A stretch of DNA of 64,000 nucleotides from Cryptomeria japonica (GCF_030272615.1 NC_081413.1:447620538-447684537), one strand, 5' to 3'. Shown: positions 22,947-34,638, counted from the stretch's first letter. A program made the numbers and translations. The notes: generated by a model from the sequence alone, not told the origin.

Positions 22947-24032
22947 TCTTGGCTTGATGATGATTGTAATGAGTAACTTCATATGTTGTCATTGATGAAA
23001 CACATACACAAACATATGTTCATATTGTCTACTGGTGTGACATCAAAGTTGTTTATATCTAGTTGGTACATGGTGACAACCGGTATATACATGGAGACAA
23101 CTAGTGTGTATTTATATATGGATATAGATAGCTCATTGACAACCTGAAGATCCAGCGAAGATTATCAGAGGAGCATCAAAGGACATATGGTTTATATGTC
23201 TAACTCCAATCAGTATTCATTGATTATGTGATGAATTATCACTAGTCGTGATGAGTTATCCTTACCAAAAAATTTTGGCAGTACTTTTGTGATGAGTTAT
23301 TATTGTCTGACTAGATACACTGCACCCACAAAATTGTGATATGATTTCTAGAGGCCGACATGAAATCTAAATGTCTATATACTGACATCCCAATGAATTA
23401 TTTTGTATGACCAAAGGAGATATGTTATGAGATGATTTCATGTGAAGGAAGAAGTGTTAAGTTGCAGAGTATGTTGGTAATGAAGCTTTGAGTGCACAGA
23501 AGAGGATCTATTCAAGCAAGTTGTGCTACTATTAGATCACACCACTTGTTATTTTCTAATCACTACAACAGTCAAATCCCCTAAATGGGTAAGCTCTCAC
23601 AAGATTCATTATACAAATCCTCTAACCAAGTGATCCATTAGTTTGGATTTAGAAATCCTCTACCGAGGTTACTCCTTACAGGGTACTACATTTTATAGGG
23701 TATAGCTTTTAACTAAGCTTTGGGATCTTTAACAGGATTCACTCCTAGTAAAGAAACTTTTTGTAGACCTTAACCAGTCAGTTATCTATTACTATGAATA
23801 GTTAACTTGTCAATCACATCACACTGTGGTTTTTCCCATTTGGATTTTCCACGTATAAACACTTATGTTATGGTGGATGTTTTACTTATTTTGGATGTTG
23901 TTATATCATTTTGGATTGCATGCATATTGTTTAGCAAACTTGTTAAGTATATCTGTCGGTGAATGTTTAAAGTAGTATTGTATTTAGTGTCACTGATTCA
24001 ACCCCCCCTCTCAGTGCTTTACAGGTCCATCA
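22947..24032 (+). repeat. 5' LTR of element D
   Basis: Ends CCATCA against the primer site. Collinear with 29294-30422, with scattered substitutions and small indels. Carries the shared TGTGGTTTTTCCCATTTGG block near 23825-23850. Confidence 0.88.
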
Positions 24033-24046
24033 ATTGGTATCAAAGC
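24033..24046 (+). other. Primer binding site of D
   Basis: ATTGGTATCAAAGC, one mismatch from the initiator-Met tRNA site, directly after the LTR. Confidence 0.88.
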
Positions 24047-24103
24047 CTAACTTCTTTAAAGCCTAATCACTTGGAAGGAAACCCTAAAGCCACCATATGG
24101 GAT

Positions 24104-25387
24104 ATGAGCTACTTTGAGATGGCTAGAGAGCTTCAAGCTAGTAGAAATGAGCTTGAAACCCTAAGTGCCAAACTGAAAGCTTCTCAAGTCAAAAGGAAAG
24201 AGCTAAATGAACAATTGATAGAAATATTTGATAATAGTTCTTCAGATGAGGCCAATATTAATGCTTTAGTTGAGGAAATTGAAAAACTAAATAGTGAAAA
24301 GCTAAATCTGAGGAGAGAGTTAGAAGGCCTTACTATCTGCATGAGTTAGGAACTGGAAGCCAAGAGAACTACTGAAGATCTCACTAAGGAAAGAGATCAT
24401 GAGATTGTGAAGATCAAGTGAGAGAATGCTACTTTGCAGGAGCATTAGAATGCAGAGAAAGGAGAAAAAGAGACCTTACAACTAGATCTTGAATTGGCAT
24501 CATCTCTAAGAGAGACTTTGTCAAAACATAATGAAGATCTTACTAGCTCACTAAAGCAAATGGGAAACTAGAAAAGTTAAAAAAAAGGTTCTACCTTGCT
24601 AGATGAGAAAATTCAATCACAAAGGATGAAAGGTGATACCTTTGGACTTGGTTTTCACACATCTAAGAAAGGAGAACCTCTAGGTACCAAGAGAAACACT
24701 CATAAGGACAAAACTGCTCCTAAGGTTAAAAAGCCTACCAGTAAGAAGATATTTAAATCTGTTTGCTTTGTTTGCCATAAACTTGGTCATACTACAAATG
24801 TCTGTAGAAACATACCTAATGTAAATACAAGCTACAATACAAATACTAGGTATATATCGAACAAATTTGAAGGACATTGTTTCACATGCAAAATGTATGG
24901 ACATAGATCAATTGAATGCAGATATTGAGAAAATAATCTAGTACCACATAAGAATCTAAGATCAAATAGAAACTGGATGAGAAATTATGATAACTGGGAT
25001 AACATGAACTGAAAAAGACCCTATGTTAACCGGTTTAGTCCATTTTAGATGGAAATGGTAACAAATGTCATTTGCACCATCTGTAACAATTTTGGTCATG
25101 TGGCTATGAATTGCAGAAGGAGAACTAGAAGAGGCAATGCAGGACCTTGGAGATCATCTGGAATGGCTTGCTATCATTGTCATAAACTGGGACATATAGA
25201 AAAGTTTTGTAGATCCAAAAAGAACAAACTGATTAATCATTCTAAAGATCAGAAAGGCTAGCAAAAGGTCAATATTGAAGAAACTAGAGAAGAAATGAAT
25301 CAAATATGAAAGAAGAAGAGTGATGATACACATGAAGAAGAAACTAATCCTACACCTAGTGTGGAAAATCCTGCACTGGTGAACTGA
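24104..25387 (+). pseudogene. Element D ORF1: gag-like protein with coiled coil and four CCHC knuckles
   Basis: One uninterrupted frame of 428 codons apart from about ten in-frame stops, nearly all TAG or TGA. Residues about 5-160 are a charged coiled coil rich in Leu, Glu and Lys. A LDEKIQSQRMKGDTFGLGF motif follows at about 24599-24655, a block common to the nucleocapsid side of many plant copia gags. Then come four CCHC knuckles: CFVCHKLGHTTNVC (about 24769), CFTCKMYGHRSIEC (about 24877), CTICNNFGHVAMNC (about 25075) and CYHCHKLGHIEKFC (about 25171). It ends NPALVN. Probably an RNA-binding particle protein. Same layout as ORF1 of element E. No capsid (UBN2) domain is recognisable. The start could also be 24119. 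Confidence 0.75.
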
Positions 25388-25860
25388 GCCTTTCAATATG
25401 ACTAAGGGGAGCATAGCAGTAAATCTACTTCCAGACCCCTTGAAAAGAATGAGTGGTAAGAGAGTTTGAATGCACAAAATTTTGATAACTTTCTGTCAAT
25501 CGGTTATCAACTAGTTTTACATCTGTCAATATTGTAAGTATCATTAAGTGGTGTAATTAGGGTTTATAACCCTAACAGGTGAGCAATTAATGTAGTAGGT
25601 AAAAAGGATAAAAGCGAGTTTTACTTTGTTATTTTTACCCTAATGCATTTGAGAAAGCATTTTTGAGCACTCGCAAAGAAAAGAAAGGATTGCTAGCTGA
25701 TTTTAATTGAACTTTTATCATGATTTAAGTGATAAAGCTGATTTGAAGGTTAGTGAAGACTAAACTAGTTTGCACTTGAGTAATCAACCGGTAAATGAGG
25801 TAGCACATGTAAATAAGATATTTCTTTGAAAAATCTTGCTTCAAATCTAGTCTATCTAAA
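25388..25860 (+). other. Spacer between ORF1 and ORF2 of element D
   Basis: About 470 bases without a recognisable coding motif; A/T-rich, with a TTAGGGTTTATAACCCTAA-like inverted repeat near 25557-25576. An internal promoter or leader for ORF2 is possible but not shown. Confidence 0.4.
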
Positions 25861-28800
25861 ATGGCATCATCTTCTAAACCAATAGAGAAATTGATGATCA
25901 CATCTGAACCTATGGAGGTTGTGAAGATGGAATGAATTGTGTCTTTTAATGCTTTATCTCAAGTTCCTAATGGTGTCGTAGTGAAAGGAGATTTGTCTAG
26001 CTGCATTGATTGCAAAATTGAGGATTTAGGATCTTTTTCAATATATTCTCAGTTGAAATCCCTTTGTGATAAAAACAAAAAGATTCAACCCAGGTATATT
26101 AGGGTTTATGAGAAATATTTTCATAATGCATCTTACTTTCTTGAATATTTTGAAGAGGAACATATCCAAATTATTTTGAGTAGTCTTCATGGGGAAAACA
26201 TGTATTTGGAAAGGACTCATACTATAACCAAGGAGGCTATTCAAGCAGTAACTGGTTTTTGCTCAACCGGTGAAGTACCTAAGATGAGGTGAATTTCAAA
26301 AGAGACAGTGAACACTTTGACCGCATCAACCTCTGATGGGCATGGGTTTTCTGTCAATAACATCAAGGACCCAACGGTTAAGTTGGCAGCTATGGTTATA
26401 TGCTACCGGATATTTTATTTCATTAGAATGAATAGTGTACCATCTACAGTAGTGCATACTTCTTATAAAATGATAGCTGAAAATACTAATTATGACCTAT
26501 GTGAGGCCATAAGGAGTCAATCAATGTTATATCTTTAGTTTATCAAGAAGGACAATAGTCAAAAGTTTAAATTTAGTCAGTTGTTGATTGATCTATTATT
26601 TTATTTGTAGAATTTCCTACCAGGAATCAGTGATCTTGAATGGTCTAAGGATCTACCGGTAGCTGCCAGATTTAGAACAACATTAAGGCTGTGAGGAACA
26701 CCTTCTCTGATGTAATGAATAAATATTTCAATGAGTTTCAGAAGAAAATGAGTATGAGGGTAAGGCTGCCTAAGGATATGGTGAAAAACTTTTCTAAGGA
26801 CATCATTTTTATAGTCACCACTGATTTCTAAATGATGGAGGCTATTGAGCCTAGAGAACATGAAATGGAAGACATGAGCTATGAAGTCAATTATGACTTA
26901 TTGATTGGTTATGCCAATAACCTGTTGGCATCTCCAGTGGACAAAAAGAAGGCAAGATTGGATATAGTTGAAGCTAAAACCGCACAATTTGAAACTGGTA
27001 GTGTTCCAACCATAAGTGGTAAAGGTAAGAGAAAGAAGGCGAAGAAAGCACCTCCGATAATAAAAAGTACTAGAGTGACACAAATTGTCCAAACTAAAAA
27101 GAAACCGGAACCTAAAGTATATGTAAATAAGGAGACTGCATCAAAGAAAACAGGTCAAAAACTAATTCTCCAAGCAAATTTGAAAGTACTGATATTGAGG
27201 AGGAACCCAAGAAAGTGAAAGCAATTGGTAAAGCAGCCAGACTAGTGAAATAAGTGCCAAAGGCAATTGTGCCTATTAATTTTCTAACTTTCAATCCTGA
27301 GACTAATTTTGAGAGAACAATGAAGACATTAGGAAGAAACATATTTGATAATGTCAAAGATCATTTTGTTTCATTTAATGAAGATCAGAAGGATCAAATT
27401 GTTCAATAGGTAACCAATTATTTGTGCCATTACAATAGATTACCTCATGATCTTGAAAAGGTTATTTCTAAATCCTTACATACTATTATTTTGAATAAAT
27501 GGGAGGAAGCTGTGAAGAAAGAAAAAGAAATTATAGATGATGTATTTGTGCAATATTTTTCTAATTTGTCAAAGGATAAGTTAAATGAATTTCTTGATAA
27601 GTACAAAGTCCAGTTTGCTTTCAAGACAAGAAAATTGAAGCTACTTAGTGGAAAGGTGCAACCTGTTGAAACTGAGACTCATTAGATTGCTTGTAATATC
27701 CAATGGATGCAAGAGATTATACATTCTTCTAAGGATGAGAAAGGTAATGTTGATTTACTTTAAATGGATGAGGAATAAATTGCGCAAGCTGATGTTGTCT
27801 ATCCTATCGAGAAGAAGGATGACACTATTTCCTAATGAGTCATACTTGTTGATGATATTATGGAAGTGATAGATCTATCTGGAAACATTATTGCACCATA
27901 TATGCAGCCACCAACAATTTTAGACTCATAGGTTACTTCAGTTGAGATATTGGAAACTCACCAAGAGTGGATATTCCACCAGGCAAGGAACAATTAGTGA
28001 AACCCCAACTCCCACTAGTTTCATAGGCCACTCAGAAGGAATCTGATGAAAAAGTTGATAAACAGATTTCTGAACAGGAACCAGAGAAAGAACAAGAGAA
28101 ATAAAAGATTAATAAGTTAACATCTGCTGAACTAGTAAAATCATTAGTCATACAACAAACTGATGAAGATGATGATGAATCATTAGGCATTTCAAGGCCT
28201 ATAACTATTGATAATATGAGTGCATCAGAAATGATGAAGATTTCAACTATCATGCAATCTAGGGCACACAAGAAGAGACTTAAATAACATAGAATGGAAG
28301 AAGAAACCATTCAGAATGTTGTAGATATTCTGACAATTCTACTATTGAAAACTACTACAGGGCATTTGAAAACTCCTATTTGCAAACTTGGTCAATTGGT
28401 TGTTGATGCATCTAACCAACTTAATTCCCTAGAAGAAGCAATGCAAACTTATGCTGAAAAGAGTTATAGGAAGAAGCATGGACAGAAGCTTATGAAAGAG
28501 ATTAATACAGGAAAAATTGCTTTATCTCTTAATAAATATTTATTAAGAAAAGCTATTAAAACAAGAGGGAAAATTCTTTCATCTACTTCTAATGTTTCAT
28601 TCTTTTATTCTAATATCAATAACAGGCAAATTGAAACAAAGAAAGAGCTAGAGAAGATATGCAATGCATATGTATCGCTACAAGATTCTATTTTTTCTTT
28701 TGGCAAATCTATGGATGATTTGCAAAATAGGTTAGATACCTATGATTTTGATAAGGCAAAAAGGCTTCGATCCTTGAAGGAATTGAAGAATCTACTCAGA

Positions 28801-29019
28801 CCCCAAGTGAATATATTACAAAGAGCCTACAATAATTCAAAAGTAATTTTGGCTATTCCAGAAACATATACACTTGATTCAATGGAAGAGTTCTATACTC
28901 AAATTATGACCATAATTGAGATCACTAAGAACTTGTTGGAGACATGGGAACATGTTTTTTTTGAATTGAAGAGAAACTTTAGTGATATTTTTCTGAGGAT
29001 CGCACTCCAGACATCTTGA
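25861..29019 (+). pseudogene. Element D ORF2: unrecognised large protein
   Basis: Starts MASSSKPIEKLMI at 25861. The N-terminal part (to about 26690, one frame with stops at about 25933, 26290, 26536 and 26608) contains HIQIILSSLHGE, then HTITKEAIQAVTGF, a RMNSVPST block and SYKMIAENTNYDLC, which align in order with ORF2 of element E. The middle (26832-27830) is Lys/Glu-rich and crosses at least two frame changes. The C-terminal 241 codons (28294-29016) are intact and look like an alpha-helical coiled-coil protein (SLEEAMQTYAEKSYRKKHGQ; ETKKELEKI). No protease, RT or integrase motif is seen in any frame. If restored in frame it would exceed 1,000 residues. Function unknown; possibly related to plant mobile domain proteins. 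Confidence 0.6.
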
Positions 29020-29293
29020 TTCAAATTTTCAAGATTTTGTATATGTAAAAGATTTTGCTACAAATTTTTCTATATATATATATATATATATCTGTGTGTG
29101 TATTTTTCTTTTCAATTTGGCATTGTTGTCAAAGGGGGAGTAGAAATATGTATGTATGTTGTGAAAATTTTGTATGTTGTATGTAGTAAGGGGGAGTATA
29201 TATATGTGTGTACAATTTTTTTTTTTGTATGCACACTTAGCAGTATTGCTGTAAAGTTTTATAAGTGTTGCCATCAATGCCAAAGGGGGATAT
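29020..29293 (+). other. 3' UTR and polypurine tract of D
   Basis: Non-coding. A (TA)10 microsatellite at 29071-29091 is followed by a short TG run. Three purine tracts: about 29129-29141 (TCAAAGGGGGAGT), 29190-29199 and 29281-29293, the last touching the 3' LTR. Confidence 0.75.
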
Positions 29294-30422
29294 TGTTGGC
29301 TTGATGATGATTGTAATGAATAACTTCATATGTTTTCATTGATGAAACACATACACAGACATATGTTCATATTTTCTACCAGTGTGACTTCAAAGTTGTT
29401 TATATTACAATTGGCATACTAGAAGTTTATATCTAACTAGTACATGGTGACAACCGGTATATACATGGAGACAACCAGTGTGTATTTATATGTGGATATA
29501 CATAACTCGGTGACAACCTGAAGATCCAACAAAGATTATCAAAGGAGCATCAAAGGAAAAATGGTTTATATGTTTTACTCCAATCGGTATTGTTGTTCCA
29601 ATCATTATTCATTGATTATGTGATGAGTTATCACTAGTTGTGATGAGCTATCCTTACTGACAATTTTTGGAGGTATTTTTTTGATGAGTTATGACTGTTT
29701 GACCAGATACACTGTACCTAGGAAATTGTGATATGATTTCTAGAGGCCGACATGAAATCTAAATTTTTATATATTGATATCAAAATGAATTATTTTGTAT
29801 GAGTGAAGGAGATATGTTATGAGATGATTTTATGTGAAGGCAAAAGTATTAAGTTGCAGAGTATGCTAGTAATTAAGTTTTGAGTGCACAGAAGAGGATC
29901 TATTCAAGCAAGTTGTGATATTACTAGATCACACCACCTGTCTTTTCTAATCATTGCAACAGTCAAATCCCCTAACCGGGTAAGCTCTAACAAGCTTCAT
30001 TGTAAAATTCCTCTAACCAAGTGATCCATTAGTTTGGATTCAGAAATCCTCTACCAAGGTTACTCCTTATAGGGTACTACCTTTTATAGGGTATAGGTTT
30101 TAACTAAGATTTGGGATCTTTAACAAAATTCTCTCCTAGCAGAGAAACTTTTTGTAGACCCTAACCGATCAGTTATTTATTACTGCAGATAGTTAACTTA
30201 TGATACCCATCTCACCGTGGTTTATCCCATTTGGGTTTTCCACATATAAACACTTGTGTTATGGTGGATGTTTTACTTATTGTGGACGTTGTTATATCAT
30301 TTTGGATTGCATGCATATTATTTAAAAAACTTGTTAATTATATCTATCGGTGAGTGTTTAAATTAGTATTATATTTGGTGTTACTGATTTACCCCCCCTC
30401 TCAGTGCTTTACGAGTCCATCA
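29294..30422 (+). repeat. 3' LTR of element D
   Basis: 1129 bp, TGTTGGCTTGATG to CCATCA. Shared CACCGTGG...GGGTTTTCCACATA block near 30213-30247. Confidence 0.88.
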
Positions 30423-31197
30423 AGAGCTTATCCAATTAGGGGATTTCAAAAACTATTGTAATTGTTAGAAAACAATAGAATTTTGCTAATTTGTTTGAAT
30501 AGCACTACACATGCTTGTTCAGGTCATTTTATGCTCCTATCTGCCTTTACTCAAACTACAAATACATTATTCAGTTTGACAACCACACAGTCAACTAAAA
30601 CTTTGCCAACTTTGAAACAAAACAACTCATCGATCTTATAAGAAAATCAATTAGGTTGGTAAAACAAAAAAAACCTAATTCTCTCATAGATATTACAAAC
30701 AAGCCAGTTCAAGTATGAGCATTGGATTACATAACTATCTCTGCACATCATTCAAGAAAGCCTCAACCACTCCTTGATCACCGCTTCATCAAACTTAGTA
30801 ACTCATCACGTGCTTTGCATTACATGAAATATAATTTCTCATTCCCTAGACAAAAATCGTTATCTCAATGCACCAAAAACACTTTGAAACTCTCTTCATA
30901 CAATACGCATATGTGTGATAATCATTATCGCTCATCATCAGATCATAAACCAATACAACCAATTCACCAAAATTAATCGGTTAGGGTTTGTTAAGACAAT
31001 AGGTAGGGTTTACTGGTTCAACTCTCCAATACTTAGCAATACCGGTTCACTTTGCAAACTTATCTACCGGTTATAGTTCCCTTCACTAGATCTCCCTACC
31101 AGTTACAAAACAACATTATAACAATATCATTGCCGGTTAATTGACATCAATGACAACATAACATTTCATTAATACAATCTTCATGCAAATGCCAACA
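30423..31197 (-). repeat. 5' LTR of element B, fragment 4 (outer end)
   Basis: On the minus strand it begins TGTTGG at 31197. Its outer 493 bases match the truncated 3' LTR at 2794-3285. No gene. With fragments 1-3 it completes a LTR of about 1.43 kb. Confidence 0.85.
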
Positions 31198-31893
31198 TCA
31201 TCAATTGTTTTTTATGCATTTATGTTATCTAGCTAAGATGTAATTTGATATTGTAATTATCTTTGTAAGCCAACATAAGGCATGATAAGTTGTATAGGGT
31301 ATATAGGTTAGCTGGGTTAGATCATTTTGATATGGACATAAAATAGGAGATTATGGATATGCAAATGTGATACAATAGGAAATACATCAAAGAGATTATG
31401 TATGTGAGGATATTTATGTAAGGGTTATTCATGTAAATGGTTTAGGGTTTCAAACCAGAATAGACAAACCTTAAACTGGGATTGTATTCAGGCATAGAAG
31501 ATACTATCTTAGAAGTTTAACACTTCTCCTAATTGTAGTCTAGACTTATATGTAGTTAGTAAGGCTCCTTTTGTGATTGAGCAGTGTACTATAGGCTGTA
31601 AGTCTTCCTGCAAGTGTAAGTCCCTTATATTTTTGTAATATCTCTTGATATGGCCAGTGGATTGATATTGTGGGTCATAAATCCCACCATGGTTTTCCTC
31701 TTTGAGGTTTTCCACGTATAATTTTGTGTGTTATGGTTCTCATTTATATGATCATCTTATTGGTTTCTTTACTTCTTTCAATTCTGTATGTACTGGTATA
31801 CTGGTTGGTGTATGCATGTTTTAATAAGGCTAAAATTGATCATTTCGATATAACACTGATAAACTCCCCTTGTAGTGTTATTGGATTCCAACA
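31198..31893 (+). repeat. 5' LTR of element E (left end uncertain)
   Basis: Ends GGATTCCAACA against the primer site. The inverted start TGTTGG is not present; the first possible start is TGTTTT at 31206. Since B ends at 31197, B may have landed in the first bases of this LTR. The shared CACCATGGTTTTCC...GGTTTTCCACGTATA block is at about 31682-31718. Confidence 0.65.
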
Positions 31894-31908
31894 ATTGGTA
31901 TTAGAGCC
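31894..31908 (+). other. Primer binding site of E
   Basis: ATTGGTATTAGAGCC, one mismatch from the initiator-Met tRNA site. Confidence 0.85.
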
Positions 31909-31961
31909 TTGTGCCTTGGAGGAAGTTTAACAACTTGAGGAAGATTCTGAATCTAGAATCC

Positions 31962-33083
31962 ATGGATATGGCTTTGGAGAAGCAACTTGAGATGGCACTT
32001 GAAGATTATGATGTTGAAAGGTTGAAGAACTTAAAGCTACAAGATGAATTGAATTCTGCTAAGGAATTCATTCTTGTCCTACAAGAGATGCTATCATCTA
32101 TTCAAGCTAGGAGGAAGGAGCTTTTGCAAAGTTAGGATGATGAAGAGAAAGATACACTTAAGGAACAATGTCAGAAATTGAGTCAGGAGAACATGGTTAT
32201 GAAAAATGAAATGCAACTTATAACTATGAGAATTTCTAAGGATATTGAGGACTGAAAGAAAAAGGAAGAAAATCTTGATGTATCCCTAAAGAAAAAATTT
32301 GAAGAATGTGGTAGGTTGGTTCATGAGAATGATATGTTGAGAACTGATTTAGTACAATCCTAGAGTAATGAACAAGAGCTTGAGAGACAAATGATAATTC
32401 TGAGAGAAGATTTAACTACTGCAAGTGAGTATAAAGAAAAAATCAAGATTAGCTCAGCTCAACTAGATGAGTTATTGAAGAGACAAAGGCAGATTAGAGA
32501 TTCCAGTGGACTTGGATTTGAGAAAGGACATAGTTCTGGTACTGCTAATGAAGATCAAAACCATAAGGCACTGGTAAGGCAATTTAATGCTTATAAATTT
32601 AATGGTAGATGTTTTCTTTGCAATAGATTTGGTCACATAGCTAGACAATGTAGAAACAAAGCAAATTAGAACCCTGATTCTGCTCTCGGTAAATGTTCTA
32701 AATGCAATCAGTATGGTCGTAAGATAGAAGATTGAAGAATGAATGTTAAATGCTATGCATGTGGAAAGTTTGGACATATGGCTAATTAGTGCAGGTTAAG
32801 CAATTTCACTTATTTTAGCAAAGCAATTCAAAGGAACAATGTTACATGTTATGCATGTAATGAGGTTGGACATATTGCTAAATTTTGTAGAAGCAGAAAT
32901 GCACTAGTTGGTATTGGAGGATCAAATGACAAAGGGAAAGAGAAGGTTAGTGAAATCTGGCAAGATCATACTCAGAGAAGGGTTAGGGAGATTGAAGAAC
33001 AATCATCAAATGGAAAAGCATCGATTACTTATCTGACAGAAGAGGTTACTCCTGCACTGGTAGGTAGCTCATCTGGTAACTGA
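31962..33083 (+). pseudogene. Element E ORF1: gag-like protein with coiled coil and four CCHC knuckles
   Basis: One frame of 374 codons from MDMALEKQ to the TGA at 33081-33083, with six in-frame stops, all TAG or TGA, and no frameshift. Residues about 1-170 are coiled coil. QLDELLKRQRQIRDSSGLGF (about 32458-32517) matches the GLGF motif of D ORF1. The knuckles are CFLCNRFGHIARQC (about 32614), a damaged second one (CSKCNQYGRKIED), CYACGKFGHMAN with a stop before the last Cys, and CYACNEVGHIAKFC (about 32851). It ends TPALVGSSSGN, like the NPALVN end of D ORF1. Probable RNA-binding particle protein. Confidence 0.75.
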
Positions 33084-33355
33084 GGCAAATGCCTTAGGGG
33101 TAGGAAAAATTCATGAAGATACTGCATATGCCCTGAGAAGAGGTTCTAGAAGATGTTCCAGACATTGGAGATGCTTATCTGGTATCTTTCACTGGCAGTC
33201 ATTTATGTCAATGGAAGATTAGGGTTTTTCTCAGAGGTTAAAAGGTTGAATTCACTTCATTATTGACCACCTTACATTCAGAGTGATTTCAGAGCAATCA
33301 GATTTCTTCTTGAGCAATTTCACTGGTGACTGGAAGAATTTGTTAAGGGTTTTCA

Positions 33356-34638
33356 TTGAAAGTGATTAATGGGTATGTATCTTTAAACATGGAAGCAGTA
33401 TCATCATCTATTCCTATCTTTGTTGAAAACCTAACTGTAGTAGACATCAAGGACCACCCCAGGCCAATTTTCAAGCAGTATCCGCATGTGGCTACCCTAG
33501 AAGATTCAGTTGGAGCATTTTCTCATGTTCTAGAGGGAGTTGTCTATGTTGAAGATGTTAGGGAATACATACACTGTCACATAGAGGACTTATGAACATC
33601 TAAAATAAAAGGTATGTACATGAGTGAGCTGATGGGAGAATCTAGAAAGATCAAACTGGCTTACAAGCACATTGAAGACTTAGGGTTTACTGACATTGTA
33701 GACATCCTGAAATTCAAAGAGGAGATAATTAGGTATGTTTTGAGCAAAGTATATGGGGAGTTTATCTAGCTAGATGAACGTTACAAGATCACCAATGAAG
33801 TCATCTGGGCAATCACTAGTTTACCATTAGTTGGGCAACATCCAGATAAAAAGGTTTCAAATGATTTTGTGAACAAAATCATCAATGTGACATCTGATGT
33901 GAGATCTATGAGACTAAGAACTATTAGCTACATTGGCATCAGATTTGGTAGCATGATCATTGGGTATAAGGTAACTTAGTCAAACCAGTTGAATTCTATT
34001 TCTAGTTCTTGTATTTTGGCTGCATACAAAATGATGAGAGAAAATGTGAAATTGGATCTATGCAGTTGGATGTTAGATGAGTTCTTGATACACCTAGGAA
34101 ATATTAAGGGAGAAAAGAAGGGAACGTTCTGGTATAGCAACTTAATAGTCTTCTTAATGTTATTTTTCATAAATGATACACCCAGTTTTGGTAAAAGGAA
34201 ATGGGCATTTGACATCCTAGGATGGAGACAATTGAAATAGTCAATTGTTGCTTTAGGTAGCCAAATAGATGATAAGGTATGGGGATATTTTAAAGCATTC
34301 CAAAAATCTATGAAGTCTAGGGTAAGGGTTCCTAACCATATTGTAGAAAAATATTCAAGTGACATATGCTTCATGGTGAAGAAGGATGAAACAATTATGG
34401 AAGTGGTTAAGCCCCTAAAGATTTGGATTGAGGAAATGGGCTATGAGGTGGATGCACAAATTCTTGATGCTTATGCAAAAATGATAATTGATGCACCTAT
34501 TCATAAGGCAGAGAAGCCTTGTGGTACTACATAATAGAAAACACATGAGGTTGAAATAGAGTTCAATCGGAAGAAGAGAGAGAAGCAAGAAGGAAAGGCT
34601 AACAAATTTATTGAGAAGGTCTTACAGTGATAACTCAA
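33356..34638 (+). pseudogene. Element E ORF2 (truncated), homologue of D ORF2
   Basis: One frame from MKVINGYVSLN to the F insertion, with in-frame stops (TGA at 33593; TAGs at about 33767, 33977, 34238 and 34532) and no frameshift. In order it shows EEIIRYVLSKVYGE, YKITNEVIWAITSLP, a SNQLNSISS block and AAYKMMRENVKLDLC, which align with the HGE, ITKEAIQAVTGF, RMNSVPS and SYKMIAENTNYDLC blocks of D ORF2. A hydrophobic stretch (NLIVFLMLFF, about 34141-34170) may be a buried helix. Function unknown; the C-terminal coiled coil seen in D is missing here because F interrupts the ORF. Confidence 0.65.

Larger units (their letters stand above)
22947..30422 (+). mobile_element. Element D: pol-less LTR retrotransposon with two ORFs
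   Basis: 7.5 kb with LTRs of about 1086 bp (22947-24032) and 1129 bp (29294-30422), a copia-type primer site and a polypurine tract, but no protease, integrase, RT or RNase H. Between the LTRs are a gag-like ORF1 with four CCHC knuckles and a long ORF2 of unknown function. The first bases of the 5' LTR read TCTTGG instead of TGTTGG, and a five-base target duplication is not clear (GGAGT left, AGAGC right). Termini, primer site and tract match the copia families here, so it was probably mobilised by copia enzymes. Inserted in the 5' LTR of B. Confidence 0.85.
2794..31197 (-). mobile_element. Element B: decayed Ty1/copia retrotransposon carrying nested insertions
   Basis: Read on the minus strand: 5' LTR (split over 31197-30423, 22946-22490, 14882-14871 and 7209-7015), primer site, gag, integrase, RT, RNase H, polypurine tract and a truncated 3' LTR (3285-2794). 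The 5' LTR pieces join without loss once the LINE, C and D are removed, giving about 1.43 kb. Homology between 2794-3285 and about 30705-31197 confirms the two LTRs. Internally it lacks the zinc knuckle and protease because of a deletion near 6430. Confidence 0.85.
31198..34638 (+). mobile_element. Element E: pol-less LTR retrotransposon, 5' part
   Basis: LTR, primer site, gag-like ORF1 and the first part of ORF2, the same plan as D. The right side is cut by element F at 34638/34639. No RT, integrase or RNase H is present in the visible part; they could in principle lie beyond F and G, but D shows the complete plan without pol. Confidence 0.75.

Noticed and set aside
28032-28310. Minus-strand Ser/Cys-rich open frame in element D
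   Set aside because: It is the reverse complement of the Lys/Glu/Asp-rich middle of ORF2, which generates Ser/Phe/Leu-rich shadows.
29071-29091. A TATA promoter in the (TA)10 run of element D
   Set aside because: It is a simple microsatellite in the 3' UTR; nothing places a transcript start there.
30423-31197. A solo LTR or an independent fragment
   Set aside because: It continues the B LTR across the D insertion and its outer end matches the B 3' LTR remnant at 2794-3285.
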